The translations under genes and the position numbers were made by a program. Below, piece by piece: positions 32,424-43,900 of a stretch of 64,000 nucleotides of DNA. How positions within the stretch are numbered: the first letter of the stretch is position 1; each line of letters begins with the position of its first letter. Source of the DNA: Trypanosoma brucei gambiense DAL972 (taxonomy: Eukaryota; Euglenozoa; Kinetoplastea; Trypanosomatida; Trypanosomatidae); contig NC_026743.1 in assembly GCF_000210295.1 (NCBI RefSeq), positions 3,720,001-3,784,000 on the forward strand. Reading direction: 5' to 3'. The notes below the pieces were generated by a model. It saw only the letters and a program-made list of their open reading frames with translations, was not told where the DNA came from and did no database searches.

Positions 32424-35027
32424 GAAAAGGCGGTTTCATCCTCGATGTCTAGTGCCTCTTCACTGTCTTCGGAACCTAGGAATAGATATTCAGGCAAGCT
32501 GTCTTCGAGTCGTAAATCCATTTCTTCGGTGGGGCGGAGGAACGGAGAGCATTTTTCTTCGTCAAGGGATGGAAGCGGTGAAGGCACGTCGTGTAGTAAT
32601 GAGTCTTTGACATCTTTAGAAGGTGAAGAAGGCTCTGAGGAAGATTCGTCGACGTCTTTCTCCACCCGTCTTAGTGGCTCTGGCGGTAGTAGAAAAAGAA
32701 AGATTGGTAGTGGAAAGGTTGTTGAATCTGTTTATCGCTCAACTAGTGGTGTGTCAACAGCACTAACAATAGGGACCAAAGATGGACTTAAGGTACGGAA
32801 GCAGAACAAGGGTGAAGAATGTGCGGATGAAATGAGCAACAAAGCGATGACGAAGGATTCTTGTGCTGGATGTTTTCCCCATCCTTTGTTACCCAAAGTC
32901 ACAGGAACGAATAAGGAGTACGGGAATGGCGAGGCCGGTAGCGGTCCTTGCGTATGGAAAACCGCTAATGCTAGTCTGTACCGTGGTCCATTGAGGGCAG
33001 GAAACAAATCGCTCGGTAGCAGACACTACTCGCCGCGAACGGTGTATCTGGGGAAGCCTGAGGCCAGAGCGAGAGCCGGGGCATCTGGTCTCTCCGCCGC
33101 AGGGAGGTTGCGTAAGGCTTACAAGTCGCCCTCAGCACCCTCAGGTGAAGAGCAGAACCGCAGCGGAGGGACTTCCCCCACATCATTAAGGAGAAATATC
33201 GCAAGGGTAAAAAGTGAGCTTATGAGAGTTCGTCAAAACATAAAGGCACTTATTCGAAAAAGAACCCCTAGGCGCGCGCTTAAGAGGTCTGAACAAAACT
33301 TGAAGTACGTGGATGTGGAGTCTCTACGGCGAGAGCACGAGCACCTGCTGCAGCTTGTTCAAATTTGGGAAACAGGAGAAATAAATATCGACCTGCTTGT
33401 GGATAGTGCCAATAGGGAGCTGCGACGCGCAAAAGAAAAGCTTGCCGAGGCCAAAGAGCGGAGGCGTAGGGTTGCATCCGAAAGGCGGCACGCATCACTG
33501 GTGATTTCACGGATGGTGAAGGAACGAACAGCGGATGATGATGATAAAAGCAATCGGCAGCGAAAGGAGGGCATGTATGCTCGCCTTACACTTCAAGGTA
33601 AGGTGGATGAACTACTTGAAAAAATCAGCACAGCGCGCGGCACCTCGTCAAAACTTAGTGATAAGATTAAGTCACTTGAGAGTCACATGAGGAAGGAAAA
33701 ATTAACGGATATGAAGCCTGAGGAATATCGTGAGTTGCAAAAGATGGTTGAAGGTAATCGAAAACTTATTCATAGACTCAATACTGCCATCATAATTGCT
33801 GGGGGTTCTCAGGTACCCTTGACAGTTACGGCTGAAATGAACAATGACGAAGACTTGAGTGGTGTCAAGTTCCCGGGAAAGGCGAAGCTTGATGCTGAGG
33901 CGGAGAAACTAGCGAGTAGGGTAAGTCGAATGGACGCGCGAATCGCGGAACTTGTAGAAAAGGTTAGCGTGTTGTTCCCCAACGATCCAAAGATTCGGAG
34001 ACGTAGTATAAGCAACATGGAGGGGGTAGGTGGGCGGATGGTGAGCTACGAGCATTCGTCAAGCCCTGATGGCAGTCGGCATTTTGCGGCAGGTCAGTCC
34101 CCGTCGAAGGCATTCCTTGGGGCACCAGGTGCTTCTATCCGAAGGTCGAGGCTGCCGATGCTAAGCGATGCCACAGGATCCTCGAACCCCCTCAACACGT
34201 GGCATTCATCCGATTCGTGGAGCCCTGGGAGGGATGCCACCGGACGGCAGGGGTCTCCCAAGAAAGGGAAAGGATTGGGGGGAGCGGATCGGACCTTACT
34301 GCCATCTGTAAGGAAGGTGCCACCAACGTTCATTACATCCTACAAGAATGAGAGCACGACGTCAACCGTTGAAGAAAGCACGCATAGTCGAACCGCGGTG
34401 AAGAACATTCCACAGGACAATGGAGCAAAATCAGGCTCGAAGGATGCAGCGAAGGAGCGCAAGCCCGAAAAAGAAACAGAAAGGGAGGTCAAATCAGCCG
34501 TTGGTAACGGTGGATCGGAAATCCATAATTGCGAAGCTCCCGGCTCCGTCACCAGCAGTTCAGGTGAAGCGGACGAAAGCCGTACCCTAAGTACCGGTAG
34601 TATGGATAAGAGCTCCAACAGCAACATTCATACCACACCAAACCAAAAGGGTCACAAGCCTGCGAAACAGGAAGCGGATGAACCTTCGGAACGGTACACG
34701 ACACCGCTTTCCGAGCAGTCGACCGGGCGGTCACAACAGTACACCAGCCCCTCATCGCAACTGTCGTCGGCGACATCTCCATCCTCAGTGGAGCAAGCAA
34801 GACCGTCGGCGCGATCGTCATCAGCTTTGTCAGGAGCCTCCGAGCGGTCGTCTGCCTCTTCTCCACTATCCACTTCAATCCGCAAGGAGGATGGTCGCAT
34901 GTCCAACCAGGAAGAGGAACGGGCTCCTGACAAATCGCCATCGGCAGGTGATGACGTCTCGACAATACCAGACGAGGTGGTTGAGGGGGAAGACTCCGGA
35001 AGGGAAACACCCGTCTGGTTACGATAA
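28525..35027 (+). CDS. Giant repetitive Ser/Glu-rich protein, 3' part with true C-terminus
   Basis: The frame is open from the gap edge and ends with TAA at 35027. It starts inside the 24-residue array (53 full units from 28563 and a degenerate last one at 32379). A Ser-rich linker and a basic segment follow, then a helical, charged region with heptad-like spacing (about 33180-34010, from SLRRNIARV to LVEKVSVLF) that should form coiled coil. The tail is Ser/Thr/Pro-rich and probably disordered (34015-35024, ending ETPVWLR). The stretch 32428-33419 is identical by eye to 20214-21205 of the first copy. This piece thus supplies the C-terminus missing there, either as the other end of the same gene or of a duplicate. 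No enzyme motif is visible; a structural, possibly filament- or microtubule-associated role is a guess from composition. Confidence 0.83.
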
Positions 35028-36362
35028 TAACATATGGGTGGCTGGTCTAATGAGGAGGGGTGGAAGACGGGCTTGGGGTTGCCATGTCATGTCAAAATAG
35101 AAAATGCGAGTGCCCCATGTGGCAACTCAGGAGGACGTGACTCGTCACACGTTTCGTGTCAGAGGTAGCTTCAGTTCGTTTCGCTCCCATAACCCTCTTT
35201 CACCTCCATTGTGCGTGTGTGTGGATGTCACTCTCTTTCTTTTAGTGTGCTTTACTACCTCCTGTAGCAGGTTGGTGGAACTAGTGGGGTAGAGGGGAAT
35301 ACCGGACCTTTGTTGAGCATATGCTGCGGATCTTGTATCCGCTTTTGAGCTGTACTTGTTTTGTAAGTTCAATTTCACTCTCCAACGGCGCCTCTCTTCT
35401 ACCTTTCACCATTCTGTGCCATTCAAGGTGCTTCAACAAGGGAAGAGCGTGCGATGTTGATTGCTGCACCCGCGGAACCCGTAGGGTGAAAAAGAGAGAG
35501 AGCGACCTGTCCATGGCGGCTTAAGGTACAGTCACACCAGACTTTCAGCAGTGTTCAGCGCATCTCAAAAGCGGTGCTAAGTTACTGTCGAGTGGGGTTG
35601 TGCCTCTTCCCTTATAGCGGTTGATGCTTGGCATACCAGTTTCGTGTAGGCGTGTTTTCTGGCCGAGGTTAATTGGGTAAAACTGGAGGGTCATGCACTG
35701 CGAGGGAGGGAAAATAAAGTAAAGGTAAGAGTATATACAGTTACCTGACCTGGTGTGAGATGCCTATATAACGCAGACACTATGTCATGAGCAAGGGTAT
35801 ACAGAACCTTAGTTAACGGTGAAATCGCTGCTGTTTGCGATGCGGTGATTCTGCCGTCGTTTTTTTGGTGTTACATTTTGGGGGAGAGGAAGAGGAAGAA
35901 AGAAATCGCGTTTCGCCCAACGTATGAAGGCAACCTTGTTTAAGTATTTCATTGTTCTTCAAGGTTACCTAAAGTATCCTTCCCAATTTTTTTTCACATC
36001 CCTTAGGCAACAAGATAAAGCAAAAAAAAGGGGGGTCGGTGTTGTTACGTGGACATTCATAGTTTGGAACATAAGGTGTGGAAGCGGCTGAGGGTCCTTT
36101 CCGCACCCAGTCGGTGCTATTTGTCCCGCTTGAGGCTTCTGCCGCCATCGCTATCCAAAAGCAGTGCCCCATTGCTGGGGACGATACTTAACAAGAGAAT
36201 TTTTTAAAAGAAAAAAAAAAGGCTCCCGCACGAGGAAGCCAATAGAGCATCTGTCCGAGAAGCGCGGATATTAGGAAGAAAGGTAAGGAGAAAATTCTGC
36301 AGGGACATAACAAGTACACACACCCATAATATTATTATTCGTAATATTCTGATATTTTCTTC
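35028..36362. other. Intergenic region
   Basis: About 1.3 kb without a supported gene. It contains T-rich and A-rich runs (for example 35988-35996, 36022-36032 and 36208-36221) compatible with 3' UTR and processing signals. Short open frames have no recognisable feature. No clean splice acceptor is close to the next start codon. Confidence 0.4.
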
Positions 36363-37334
36363 ATGTCTTCGGCGGCGGAAAAAAAACATGCACCGCTCGT
36401 GGATGTGGTGGCAGGAGGACTGGGTTCGGCAGCCGCTAAATCCTTGCTTGCCCCGTTTCAACGTATCGTCATACTTCAGCAGCTGGGAGAACATAGGAAT
36501 CTCAATACATTTCAACTCGTCAGTCACATCAAAAGAAATGAAGGGTGGAGGGGCTTTTGGAGGGGGAATTTAACATCGATGATTATTCGGGTGCCGTACT
36601 CTGGTATGCAGTTTGTCACATATAGCAGGTTGAAGTTCCTTTTCCAAGACCTCTCTGAAAGATATGTGCGGCCACCCAAAGGGGATGACGGAGACATTCG
36701 GAACGCGAGCAGGCACGTGGAGACCGCCGAGTTGTTTCTAATGAAGTGTGGTGCGGGGGGTATATCTGCTACTATCGCGGGAGTTGCCGTGTACCCAGGC
36801 GAGGTGGTTCGCCTGCGCCTTATGTCAGGAGAGAAGCAATTCAAAAGTATCATGGGTACGATACGCATCATTCACGCCGAGACGAACTCCATGAAGAACT
36901 TTTACCGTGGGCTCGGGGCATCCCTGCTGCAGCGAGTGCCGGACATTCTTATCAACTTTGCTACTTACGAAACGATCAAGTATAAGCTGATGGAGAAAGA
37001 TTTCCTTAAAGATCATCCATCTTATAAGAATGCTATATCCACAACCATTGGCGGGGCGACCGCTGCCGTGGCGTCTATTGCAGTCTGTTTCCCCCTCGAC
37101 GTGGCAAAGCGGCGGATTGGCATGTCTGGTCAAGGAAAGAGTGGAATTGTGCACCGGGGCGTTCGCGAATGTTTGTGGCATGTATACCGCTACGAGGGCA
37201 TCCGAGGGTTATACGGTGGGGCGAGCGTAGAGATAATGCGCTGTGTCCCGCAGGTGGTGCTCATGTGGTTCTTCATAGAGGCAACGCAGAAGTTTCTCAC
37301 AAATTACGGGTTCGGTAGCGACGCGCAGCCGTGA
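36363..37334 (+). CDS. Mitochondrial carrier family protein (SLC25 type)
   Basis: A 323-residue protein with the threefold layout of mitochondrial inner-membrane carriers. Each third carries the family motif after its first helix: APFQRIV at Pro31, YPGEVVRLR at Pro145 and FPLDVAKRR at Pro244. The companion motifs G-x-x-GFWRGN, NFYRGLG and GLYGGAS follow in each third. The second and third motifs are canonical (Px[ED]xx[RK]xR). In the first, Gln replaces the acidic residue that normally forms the matrix salt bridge. Such proteins exchange nucleotides, cofactors or carboxylates across the inner membrane. The nearest feel is the nucleotide/cofactor (ATP-Mg/Pi or CoA-like) group because of the APF/APL-type first motif, but the substrate cannot be assigned by eye. 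There is no N-terminal EF-hand domain. Confidence 0.88.
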   Translation: MSSAAEKKHAPLVDVVAGGLGSAAAKSLLAPFQRIVILQQLGEHRNLNTFQLVSHIKRNEGWRGFWRGNLTSMIIRVPYSGMQFVTYSRLKFLFQDLSERYVRPPKGDDGDIRNASRHVETAELFLMKCGAGGISATIAGVAVYPGEVVRLRLMSGEKQFKSIMGTIRIIHAETNSMKNFYRGLGASLLQRVPDILINFATYETIKYKLMEKDFLKDHPSYKNAISTTIGGATAAVASIAVCFPLDVAKRRIGMSGQGKSGIVHRGVRECLWHVYRYEGIRGLYGGASVEIMRCVPQVVLMWFFIEATQKFLTNYGFGSDAQP

Positions 37335-38713
37335 AATAGCTGAGGGGGGAAGTGGTCGATATTTAGTTTTTGGGAACCGAACGACAAATTTTAAGTTGGA
37401 CTGCAGCTCTGTACTGTCGTACGGCACGAGAATTGTCAACATCATCCACCCTCATGTGTAGTAGGTGAATAGAGCGCAATGCGAAGTCAGCTTCCCCACT
37501 AAGGTGTTTGGACTTTTGAAGCATAGGCGGAGCGACAGCATCTGCGGATAATTTTTGGTTCAGTCTGCTTCGCTTTTGTGGAAGCAGCAACTTTTACGTC
37601 CCTTTAATCCACAAATGCACTCTGCGTACTCCACGCGTTTGTGCTTTTGGGTTTGGATCGTAGCGGCATTGCTGTTTCCTAGCGTTTCCTTACAAACGTC
37701 CTTCTGGAAAGCTCAACAGCCTTTCCAACTGGGTGTAAGGATTTTCCTCCCTTCTTGTAAGCATAAAGACTCTATGGGAGTCAACCGCCTAATTTTATTT
37801 TGTTATGCTTTCATCTTTTTTTTGTTTTTGACATAGACTTGTTTATTTTCTTCATTCCCCTTTTTCTTTTCCGTTGCTCCCCATCACAGCAAAGAAAAAA
37901 AATAAAAGGGCTGCAGGGCAGCAACATTTGGTCGCTGCGTCCCAGACAGGACAAAGTTAATTAACAACTCAGTCTTCGTGAGGCTGGGGTGGCCACTTGG
38001 TTTCTCGTCCAGGCGAGTATAAGGCTGGTCGCAGGCAATTAGTCGAGTGGAATCACCACGTTGTTCAATTTACCGGAAATTTTAACGGAATATGTTACGT
38101 TTGTATAGTTAAACGTTTATGCGATAAATATATGTATTGGTTTTTTTTATATTGATTTATGGTGCTGTTTACCATATTTGGCTTTTTGTTTTTCCAGCTC
38201 CTTCCTTCTTTTGCCATGTGATTGGGTTAAAACTAGTGGGGCGGTGGGGTGTGCGCCTTCAGCGTGATTGGTGCTAATATGAAAAAGGAGAAAATGTAAC
38301 TTCTGTCGATCAGGGGAAGAAAGAAAGGAGGGCAAACAAGTTTGAAGTGTGAGTGGTACATTTTTGCTCGTGTGGGTTCCGTGCGGGTTGCGTCCCCGCT
38401 GACGCTAACGTTGCGTGTCACTACTCGCTCTTCACACCTTCAATTTGTTTACTTAACATTATGTTTGGCTGCGTGTGTGGATTTCGTCGAAAGAGAGAAG
38501 AAACAAAGCAAAAGGGAGAAAGGGCGGTCACAATCAGAAAGAAAAAAAAGGAGAAATTTGATAACTAAGTACTCGGTGCCTGAACCAACTGAAGGGGGAA
38601 GGTAGAGAAGGAAAAACCGAGAGAAGTGCTTCAACAAAAAAAAAAACGGAGGAGCAGAGAGCACGACGACACTTGTTTTGCAGGCCCATATAGCGCAAAA
38701 GTCCACGACAAAT
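37335..38713. other. Intergenic region
   Basis: About 1.4 kb with no supported gene. A short ATG frame at 37615-37836 has a hydrophobic start and end but nothing recognisable. There is a long A/T-rich stretch at 38090-38170. CAG at 38681-38683, after TTGTTTTG, is a possible splice acceptor 30 bases before the RPN9 start codon, with only a weak pyrimidine tract. Confidence 0.4.
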
Positions 38714-39931
38714 ATGGAGGAGCGGACGCTGCAGTACCTGGATGGGATTATTATTACCCTCAGGCAGGCGGGAAGCTATGGGACGGCGGAAATATTGGAG
38801 CGGGCGAGAGAAGAATTAGCTGGCGCTCAGTGGTGTGAAATGACAGACAGCCTGCTGCAGGCCGTGCACGATCCCATCGTTCTCAAATCAGCTTACGAAC
38901 TGCATGAAAATGTGCTGAGAACAGTACGCATGGAAATGTCGCCTGTAGCGTACGTAAAGTTACTGCATACAGTCTGTTTTAGTCCAAATGTTTCATTGCA
39001 AATGGCGCTAGAACTCGTTGATAACGCAGTAACTTCATTATCAATAAACCCCTCTGAACAGGGGGGGAATGCGGCCCGCTGTATCCGTGCGCTTTTGCTC
39101 CTCGATAGGCAGAACGGCTGTGATCATATCATTCCGCTGGAGGCGGCTGCGCAAGAAGCACACAACATTCTTGATTCTGTGGAAAATTTTATTCACTCGA
39201 AGCAGATGCATGAAGTGGACCCTGTCCTCACGGCGCTTCACTGTCAAGCCAGGGGAAAGGATTACAAGATGCGGCGGCAGTATACACAATACTACAAGAA
39301 CGCTTTCGAAACCGTAAAGAGTGCGGAGCGCGCTGAGATGGCCATTCTTGAGAGTGATATGATGACACTTGCCTATGATACAGCCATAGCAGCGCTTCTG
39401 TCGGAGGAAATACACAACTTTGGGAAGTTTCTCAATTATCAGTGTTTTACCGAACGGTTAGCCGCGAGCGCTGAGCACCTCTGGATCCTCGAGTGGCTTC
39501 GTATCTGCAACGACGGGAAGGTTGAGGAATTCGAGCAGTATGCTGAGACGCACCGCAGCCACATTGAGTCGAACCCCGTACTGACTCGTGCACTCGCATC
39601 TGTCGTGCACAAAGTGCGACTGATGGCGCTTCTGCATCTTGTCTTCTACACACCATTCAATGAACGAACCTTCGCCTTTGACCTGATTGCACGGCGGTGC
39701 GCAGTGCCCCTAAAGCGTGTGGAACCACTTCTTCTTGCGGCGCTGGCCCAGGGAATTATCATCGGCAAGATCGACGGCCTTTCGGAGGAAGTGCATATTA
39801 CGTGGGTGGAGCCGCGAGTTTTGAGCCTGCAGGAGGTAAAGGAGCTGGCTGAGCACGTGTCGCACTGGAAAAAAAAGGTTATGGCACTCTCTCAATCAGT
39901 GATGGAGATTACGCAGCAAACGCCCAACTAG
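38714..39931 (+). CDS. RPN9: 26S proteasome non-ATPase regulatory subunit RPN9 (PSMD13)
   Basis: The first ATG in frame is at 38714; the frame is open upstream only to a TTG. The 405-residue length matches RPN9 of other eukaryotes (about 380-395). The N-terminal two thirds are helical repeats. The C-terminal third (about residues 300-395) is a PCI domain whose winged-helix end has the RPN9 signature: IARRCAVPLKRVEPLLLAAL, then IIIGKIDG, then the strand ITWVEPRVLSLQEV. RPN9 is a scaffold subunit of the proteasome lid, which recognises and deubiquitinates substrates before degradation in the core particle. A CSN or eIF3 PCI subunit is the alternative, but the WVEPRVL strand favours RPN9. It sits in the same polycistron as APC10, another ubiquitin-pathway gene, although such order in trypanosomes does not imply joint function. 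Confidence 0.88.
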   Translation: MEERTLQYLDGIIITLRQAGSYGTAEILERAREELAGAQWCEMTDSLLQAVHDPIVLKSAYELHENVLRTVRMEMSPVAYVKLLHTVCFSPNVSLQMALELVDNAVTSLSINPSEQGGNAARCIRALLLLDRQNGCDHIIPLEAAAQEAHNILDSVENFIHSKQMHEVDPVLTALHCQARGKDYKMRRQYTQYYKNAFETVKSAERAEMAILESDMMTLAYDTAIAALLSEEIHNFGKFLNYQCFTERLAASAEHLWILEWLRICNDGKVEEFEQYAETHRSHIESNPVLTRALASVVHKVRLMALLHLVFYTPFNERTFAFDLIARRCAVPLKRVEPLLLAALAQGIIIGKIDGLSEEVHITWVEPRVLSLQEVKELAEHVSHWKKKVMALSQSVMEITQQTPN

Positions 39932-40889
39932 CGTTTCCTTTCCCTTTTTTCTCTGTTGTGTTTGAGGGGAGAAGGAGTAATCCGGAGAACAAACAAAGAC
40001 GAAATAGTCATGGGTGAAAATAGAGATGGATGAGCGAATGCAAAAACGGGAGGGGAAAAGAAAGGGCGGTGTACGAGCCCTTCATGTCTGCACATATCTC
40101 AAGAAAGGGGGGAAACTGACGGGGGTTGCGAAGAAAGATATGGTTCTGAAGGGTTTTTGTTAGTGCCGCTGTTAGTTGCAACCTCGCGGAGGCGGGGAAA
40201 CGTGGCAGCTCTCATATAATATAACTCCGACGGTAACCCGTCGTTTCCTCTTGCTCCTTTCCTACCTTCACTGTCGCTGTTACGCCCTCACTATTTCTGT
40301 TGCCTCTACGTCTGCCCCGTTTTTGCCTGTTTACTTAAAGAGAAGGTGGGGGATTGTTTGCCGCAGTGTGTGTGTGGGGAGGGGCACTTCTATGACACCA
40401 CACCCTATCCGTACTTTCTTTTCCTTCCGTGTTCCACTGGCGGAGACCCGTGATGTCTCTGGGAGCGCATTAAGGGATGACGAGTTTGGAATATCTCGCA
40501 TTACTGCGTGGTGACGACTCAAATGTTCTGGTTTAAGGCAGAACGAAGCCTGTGGCTGCACTGAGTGCAGACCGTCCTACTGTCTTTTGTTTTACTTCCG
40601 TCTTTCTCCCACTCATTTTACCTTTTTAATTCGTGTGCTTGTGTGTATCTGGTTGACAGTAGTAGGCATACAGAACAGTGCAATAGCGAGGAAAGTGCTG
40701 TAACGAAGTGCAGGGCTGCTTTGTTCTTTGTCACAGGAGCCCCGCAGCCCTTCGCACCTAACCGCATAAATACGTTAGTAACCACATAACAAGTACAAAA
40801 CTAGATAGACGCTGGGGTGGGAGTAAACGGAGAGAAAAGGGAAGAAACATAGATCACTTCACCATTCCACCTCACTCATTCACAATTCC
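39932..40889. other. Intergenic region
   Basis: No supported gene. Purine-rich, low-complexity sequence (39960-40150) is followed by pyrimidine-rich stretches (40240-40330 and 40570-40625). Nothing else is recognised. Confidence 0.4.
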
Positions 40890-40891
40890 AG
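40856..40891 (+). promoter_or_regulatory. Candidate trans-splice acceptor for the ankyrin/SPRY gene
   Basis: A C/T-rich stretch ending in TTCCAG places AG at 40890-40891, only 22 bases before the ATG at 40914. The short distance is usual for trypanosome 5' UTRs. Confidence 0.5.
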
Positions 40892-40913
40892 CTGCGGTTT
40901 CTCACCCAAACCT

Positions 40914-43900
40914 ATGACAAATGCTGCCGCACTCCGACCCCCTGTGACACTGCTGTGGGATGCCAGGGTCAGTTGCTCCTCACAGGAGAAGGGGAAGCAA
41001 GACGGTAGTTCACCGGTGTTGGATTCGGAGCCCCATATTATCTCGCTGGGTGAGCTAGATGTGCTCAGCTGCAGCGATGAGGAATTAGAACTTCACCTTA
41101 ATGGCATCAGGGATCTTGTACAAAGCAGACCGGACTCATGGCTGAAAAAGAAAGGTGGAAAGGGATTCTCAAAAAGGCAATTGGCCCTCATACAGGATGA
41201 GTTAGTGCACTACCAGGGGGTGCTGAAGCAAGCAAATGAAATACTTAGTTGGCTACTCTGTCGGCTTAACGACCGCATAAGTGTGCTGCGCCGTGATGAG
41301 TCAATGTTGCGCGAGTATTACGAGAGCCTCGAACGTGGAACGGGAATTGATGAGGATTACAACATGCACAAGAAAGACAAATTTCACCGGAGATTGCGGG
41401 AGTCAAAGCGGAGGACGCCCATCAAACGATATTCGAAGGAGCTAGAATTTTTGACTTCGCGCCACACGCAGTTAGTGCAGCTGTTGACCACAGTCGAGTC
41501 AGAAGAACGCGCTTACAATGTGCGCGGGGCGGACGAGGACACCAGCCGTCGAAGTAAATTGTTGAGCCCCGAAGATACGAAAATTGAGGAAATATATAGG
41601 GACGCCGCCGCCGCTGGTGGGGGTAAAGCAGTTACACTAATGCGCATGCGTGCACTGCAACCACTGATCAGAAAAGAACAGGAACTTCGCTTTGTGCCAC
41701 CGCTCTTAGCGTCAGATGTCCACTCACGTTTACGGAAGGAAATTATACTACCCTTCTCCGTCCGCGTACTGGCGCTAAAAATTGAAAAGGGTAATATCAT
41801 TGGTGACAAATTTGTCCAGTGGTATATTAACACAGTGGTGGATCCCCTGACAATGGCCCAATTAGTAGAGCTTGTGCCGCGCGAGCACCTCGTGACAACT
41901 ACAGTCCGGCTCGCGAAGGTCTGCGATGCGTACCCGCAGTCGCGGCGTGCCCAACCCCTTCCGGATATATCACACGTCGTTTTGGAGTCCGTTTCTGAAG
42001 GTCGTATTGATGCCTTTGCGTCGCTCGTTCTTTCCACCTCAGCGACGTGCACGCGCGCTCTTCGGGACAAGGATGAAGAAGCCATTATTCTTTTCTCTGC
42101 TGTGATAACCGCGCAGGTGGAAGTTATACGGCGTATTATATCAGTTGGGTTCTACAACACTAATGCCCTCAATGTCTGGCTATTCTTAAATCCCAACAAC
42201 AAGTGTAACTACTATAAGACGTACGTACACGAAACAACGAACAATGTAAAGAAATATCTAAGCTCGCTGTCACGCAGCAGTCGTGATCACCTAAGTACGG
42301 AGGGCGCAGAAGAAGATGTTATCGAAATGGCACAAATCACCCTGACACAAAAATGGGAGGAGTGGGACAGCTCGCTTCTCACCGGCGGGTTGGGCGCCAG
42401 TCTGCGACACTTCTTAAATAACCGTCTCCTATGGAAAAGGAATACATCAACCCCAAAACCTCGCAGCAGTGCGAGTAGAGGAGGGAGGGACAGTGCAGCA
42501 GAGGGGTGGGAAAGGGGGCACGGGATGGACGTCAGTCTCAGCGTCAGTTTTACTCCCTCCCTTCTGAACAAACTTACTTCCGGGGACCCAACGTTCTCGT
42601 CACTGCTTTCGAGAAGGAAATTTGATCGCCTGCCGATGTCCGCCCCAAAGTGCGCCGTTCTCCCTGCTACCAGCACACCGATGTTACGTCGTGTAGATCC
42701 GTGGGGTTACACACCTCTTGAGACAACTGGAGCACATCTGCTTCTTGTTGGGGACACGTCTACAGTCAATGCGCACGTGGTGCGGCTCCCAGCACGGCGG
42801 ATGACCAAGTGGAATGAGCACGTCCCTAACGAGCCACAGGATGTGCGGATGCAACGAGATCAGATGCAAACTTTAATAGACTCACATGGCACTCGGTTTT
42901 ACTATGAAGTGCACATCTCGTTATTCTTCTTGATTAACGATGTGCCCCTGAGCCCTTCACCGTTTGAGTACACAGCCGCAGCCTCGGAAAATGCGACAAG
43001 CGAAGGTCTACCTTCTCAACAGCGGTGTACGACTTACGTTGGTTGGTGTTCTGAGGAGTGCGTGGCGGCTGCTGACGGTTACTCTTCAAACCAGCCGCTT
43101 GGCAGTGACACCTCTTCTATAGGTATCTCGTTCGACGTCGTACACAGACATAGGTTGGACGAGCTCACAGAGGAAGTTATTCTGCGACCCATGAAACACG
43201 CAGTGGGGTGCACCAACACCATCGAGGTAGCTAATGATGGTGGAGAAATGCAATCGGCTTCATTGATTCGGATGTACTTTCAAAGCTGGAACCGGACTCC
43301 CGATGGCGCGGATGAGAATGGTTCTGTATCGGATGATGCCATCTCCTTTGGAGAGAGCAGAACATCGTGGGTGTATTCCGGATTAGGAACCTTCAGTTCC
43401 GAAGGCTTTTCCTTGGAAAAACCCCGACAGCCAAGTGAGACCGTCGTCCCTTTTGTGAAATTAGTTGGAGAAGGAAATGAAGAGAGCGCGACCGAAGAGG
43501 ACGATTCTGACGACATACCTCGTGTAATTCGCAACGTCTTTAGGTTGGCAGGTGTACCGGTATACAAGTCGCAATCAATTGTTATTGGGTGTCACGTTGA
43601 CATGACAACACGATCAGCATCCTACACTGTTAATGGGGTAAGTCTTGGGACAATTTTCACAGCACTTCCTTCAGCAACGGGACTCCGACCAGCGGTGAGC
43701 TTGCAGGTTTCCGAGGAAATGAAGTCGATCCTCCAAGGTGTGAATCAGAGTGATTCGACGGTCGTCCGTTTCGTTTTTGACAGACACTTACTACTTTCGC
43801 ATCACATGGAGTTGTTGGAACCTGGCGCAGTAGAAATCGAGTCGACCACCCGCAGCAGCTCGTTGCAGGATATTAAACCCCTGGGGGGCTCAGAAGAGGT

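Noticed and set aside
12659..35027. Naming the repetitive gene as a known microtubule-associated repetitive protein (MARP) or Gb4
   Set aside because: The 70- and 24-residue units do not fit the 38-residue MARP repeat as I remember it, and I cannot check Gb4 here.
37615..37836. A 73-residue ATG frame with hydrophobic ends
   Set aside because: No recognisable motif, no splice acceptor just upstream, and it lies in ordinary T-rich spacer; similar frames occur by chance.
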